Below, piece after piece: positions 25,168 to 26,173 of a DNA stretch of 26,173 nt. The notes beneath the pieces were generated by a model that worked only from the letters and a program-made list of their open reading frames with translations, was not told the origin of the DNA and did no database searches. This DNA comes from Flectobacillus sp049240685. Lineage in GTDB: Bacteria; Bacteroidota; Bacteroidia; Cytophagales; Spirosomataceae. The stretch is taken from contig NZ_JBMLSD010000125.1 of the NCBI RefSeq assembly GCF_049240685.1, forward strand, positions 1 through 26,173, given 5' to 3'. The translations under genes and the position numbers were made by a program. Every line of letters starts with the position of its first letter. Positions within the stretch are counted from its first letter, which is position 1.

Positions 25168-25956
25168 TTAAAAATTTCTGAATGATTTTGGATTGAGTCC
25201 AGTCAAATGTTTGAAGGTTCGCAAAAAATGGCTCTGATCCGCAAATCCGCAAAAATGTGCAATCTCAGTCAAAGATTGATTTGAAGATTTTAGTAAATCC
25301 AGACTTCGCATTACTCTTAATCTTCGTAAGTATTCACTGATAGTACAGCCAAAATATTTTGGAAAATGCTTTGATATCGTCACAGGATGAACACCCAACA
25401 AAATAGATAACTCTTCAAGACTGTGATTGTAATTCCAATTGTCATTTAAAAATTCTTCCAACTTTAGACACCACAAAATCTGTTGATAATCTTTCACATC
25501 AGCTTCGGCAACAAAATCTAATATAAGTGAATGTAGTGCAGTTTGAGACAAGCCATCGTTGAAATTGAGTTCAGAATTGAGTTTGAGCATAAACAGTTTG
25601 CTTCTTACGTTTTTTAGCACTGCTTTTTCTAATAACTCTTCCGAAATATCATGTTTTTGTAAGAAATAGGAATCAATTTCAAGGTTTAGGTTTTTAGTAT
25701 CTGGAGTAAATGGAATTGTTTGGTGAAATTCTCCAGAATGATAAAACAAAACATCCTTTGAAGTTTTAACAGCAGTTTGATTGTTTTTCCTTTCCAAATG
25801 CGCACCATTAATGATAAAACTCAAATGCGGATTTGCATGATAATGGTAAGACTGATCGACCTTGTCATGATAGGCAGTTTTGCTGGTTATGATGCCCTCA
25901 AATTCAACTAAATTTAAGATATTCCCAGAATATTCACCTTTGTTTAGCGTACTCAT
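25168..25956 (-). CDS. AraC-family transcriptional regulator
   Basis: This 262-residue cytoplasmic DNA-binding protein has a cupin-like sensor half (~25-100). That half is histidine-rich at HYHANPH (38-44) and FYHSGEFHQT (71-80). The C-terminal AraC/XylS domain (~165-262) has two helix-turn-helix motifs: ~179-200 (LEELSILLGVHPVTISKHF) and ~228-250 (SLTEIAHFCGFADQSHFLRT). It ends in the typical GLNPKSFRNF. The ligand is unknown. Its position 70 bp upstream of the aspartic protease, same strand, suggests it controls or is co-expressed with that gene. The ATG at 25956 fits the family. Confidence 0.9.
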   Translation of the reverse strand: MSTLNKGEYSGNILNLVEFEGIITSKTAYHDKVDQSYHYHANPHLSFIINGAHLERKNNQTAVKTSKDVLFYHSGEFHQTIPFTPDTKNLNLEIDSYFLQKHDISEELLEKAVLKNVRSKLFMLKLNSELNFNDGLSQTALHSLILDFVAEADVKDYQQILWCLKLEEFLNDNWNYNHSLEELSILLGVHPVTISKHFPKYFGCTISEYLRRLRVMRSLDLLKSSNQSLTEIAHFCGFADQSHFLRTFKHLTGLNPKSFRNF

Positions 25957-26173
25957 ATTTCTTTTAAATGTAGTTTAGATCATATTGAATTCTTCGTTTT
26001 GCAGTCTAACGAGAAGTATCCTTCATTCATACAGCATTCATTTAATCCTCTTGGTTTATCAAAGGTAAATGGAAGACTGGTTGAAAACTTGTTGTAATAG
26101 CAATAGCAAAATTTAATATTTTTTAGTTTAGAACGGAGCTTTATCATTATAATTTTATCCTTATACAATATTT

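Noticed and set aside
25980..26147. Short minus-strand ORF near the window end
   Set aside because: It has 55 codons from an ATG at 26147, with unbalanced lysine/asparagine/cysteine composition, no signal peptide or family motif, and AT-rich surroundings; more likely the promoter region of the AraC-type gene.

Overview
The window looks like chromosomal DNA of a low-GC member of the Bacteroidota, probably a Cytophagales/Spirosomataceae-type environmental bacterium. The evidence is a SusC/SusD pair under an ECF sigma/FecR relay, SprB-type adhesin repeats, lysine-rich signal peptides ending in A|Q, candidate promoter boxes close to TAnnTTTG, and few Shine-Dalgarno sequences. The genus cannot be named from what is visible. 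Almost everything reads on the minus strand; only a zinc-ribbon membrane protein and an SDR dehydrogenase (10.2-11.9 kb) read on the plus strand.

Layout. (1) 1-6668, minus: the first ~2,220 codons of a giant secreted surface protein whose 3' end lies outside the window. It has a signal peptide, a ~350-residue beta-rich head, about 22 tandem SprB-type repeats of ~79 residues, then an Ig-like and the start of a PKD-like domain. Directly upstream on the same strand is a putative surface lipoprotein built of IPT/TIG-like Ig domains (6808-7998). (2) 8011-8603 is non-coding. It holds a long three-part imperfect hairpin (8344-8417) and what may be decayed coding remnants. (3) 8604-9983, minus: a type I methionine aminopeptidase and a DUF1569/DinB-like protein. 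(4) 10253-11863, plus: the zinc-ribbon membrane protein and the SDR oxidoreductase, closed by a strong hairpin terminator that also serves the convergent gene. (5) 11976-22958, minus: a compact polysaccharide-utilisation-type locus. In transcription order it is ECF sigma factor, FecR anti-sigma, STN-domain SusC transporter, SusD lipoprotein, GH89 alpha-N-acetylglucosaminidase, and a multi-pass HGSNAT/NagX-like (DUF5009) acetyltransferase. (6) 23278-25956, minus: an AraC regulator, a two-lobed retropepsin-like aspartic protease, and a small exported beta-rich protein.

How the genes may work together. In the glycan locus, SusCD would bind and import an alpha-GlcNAc/GlcN-containing glycan. Substrate engagement would be reported through the SusC STN domain to FecR and the sigma factor. 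The last two genes mirror the consecutive human lysosomal heparan-sulfate steps, HGSNAT (N-acetylation of terminal glucosamine) followed by NAGLU (release of alpha-GlcNAc). No sulfatase, polysaccharide lyase or other glycosidase is present in the window, so the real substrate is open. The giant adhesin and the lipoprotein upstream look like an independent surface module. No tRNA, rRNA, CRISPR array or intact insertion sequence was recognised.
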